From assembly GCA_015709695.1 (NCBI GenBank), contig CP054183.1, forward strand, positions 248,001 through 312,000: a stretch of DNA of 64,000 nucleotides. The letters run 5' to 3'. The DNA is from Gammaproteobacteria bacterium. Lineage in GTDB: Bacteria; Pseudomonadota; Gammaproteobacteria; Steroidobacterales; GCA-2729495. The position numbers were made by a program, and so were the translations under genes. Positions 63,707 to 64,000 of this stretch are shown here, piece after piece. Positions within the stretch are counted from its first letter, which is position 1, and each line of letters opens with the position of its first letter. The notes beneath the pieces are model-generated. The model did no database searches. It had not been told where the DNA came from and saw only the letters and a program-made list of their open reading frames with translations.

Positions 63707-64000
63707 TCAGCGCGCCGCCGCGTGCGGGCTGACGTAGTCCCCGACCGGGGTACGGAAGGCGACGTTCATGCGGTTCCAGCCGTTGATGGCGATGACCGCG
63801 AGGGTGAGGTCGACCAGCGCCTTCTCGTCGAAGTGGCGGCGTGCCTCGGCGTAGACCGCATCGCTCACTTCCTGCGAAGCGATCAGCGTGACCGCTTCCG
63901 TCCAGGCCAGCGCCGCGCGTTCGCGGTCGCTGTAGCAGCTGGCATCCCGCCACACCGGCAGCAGGTACAGTCGCTGCTCGGCTTCACCGTGCGCACGCGC
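63707..64000 (-). CDS. AhpD-like carboxymuconolactone decarboxylase family protein, partial
   Basis: The 3' part of a gene running off the right edge (about 97 codons visible, ending in TGA-equivalent at 63707). SCYSDRERAALAWTEAVTLIASQEVSDAVYAEARRHFDEKALVDLTLAVIAINGWNRMNVAFRTPVG is the alkylhydroperoxidase D-like/CMD fold end, with an INGWNRMN helix typical of that family. The Cys-x2-Cys catalytic pair would be in the missing part. Visible sequence starts ARAHGEAEQRLYLLPVW. Confidence 0.85.
   Translation of the reverse strand, partial: ARAHGEAEQRLYLLPVWRDASCYSDRERAALAWTEAVTLIASQEVSDAVYAEARRHFDEKALVDLTLAVIAINGWNRMNVAFRTPVGDYVSPHAAAR

Overview
The window is a high-GC chromosomal segment from a gammaproteobacterium. 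The block mutS / pncC / thpR / recA / recX / alaS / csrA / tRNA-Ser(GCU) is the classic gammaproteobacterial order. GC content, the two overlapping antiporter-like genes and the gene repertoire (DUF1800/DUF1501 pair, TolB-type/amidohydrolase cluster) suggest an environmental lineage of the Xanthomonadales/Nevskiales/Steroidobacter kind, but no rRNA is present to fix this.

Region by region. (1) 0.2-7.2 kb, minus strand: a tightly overlapping MscS-like channel and two cation/proton antiporter-type membrane proteins, then mutS; a truncated MFS tail lies at the left edge. (2) 7.3-14.5 kb, plus strand: a glycosyltransferase, pncC, thpR, recA, recX, alaS, csrA and tRNA-Ser. A large imperfect inverted repeat sits between recA and recX, and a perfect 16-bp inverted repeat between recX and alaS. 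(3) 14.5-20.4 kb: an accessory, less GC-rich segment directly downstream of tRNA-Ser. It carries an AbiF/Abi_2-type HEPN gene preceded by a short region ending in an intrinsic terminator (candidate non-coding RNA partner), a convergent 1090-residue PLD-nuclease/SNF2-helicase fusion, and a decayed PIN-toxin module with an intact antitoxin. No integrase was found. (4) 20.4-25 kb: SDR, pirin and a truncated SDR divergent from a LysR regulator, then a RES/Xre-type toxin-antitoxin pair and a GFA-family protein. (5) 25-34.7 kb: metabolic genes (ATP/ADP-translocase-like transporter, MoeB-rhodanese, aromatic aminotransferase, VOC protein, FAD monooxygenase, aldehyde dehydrogenase, GST), tRNA-Arg(UCG) and a type-B carboxylesterase. 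(6) 34.7-40.9 kb: an ABC-2 exporter, the DUF1800/DUF1501 pair, and two proteins of unknown function. (7) 41-52.9 kb: an exported TolB-like protein with two amidohydrolase-type proteins, an exported SDR, a DUF917 protein with a signal peptide, a GST, a cysteine-synthase-like enzyme, an S9-type hydrolase, a ribosome hibernation factor and an alpha/beta hydrolase. (8) 53-64 kb: a cold-shock protein, a DHA2 exporter, a sulfate ABC transporter whose ATPase has an extra C-terminal stress-protein-like domain, a sensor kinase/response regulator directly downstream of it, an MFS exporter and a partial AhpD-like gene.

The most interesting part is the tRNA-Ser-proximal defence segment, especially the Abi gene with its terminator-bearing leader RNA, next to an uncharacterised PLD-helicase. 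All calls come from reading the sequence alone; no database search was run.
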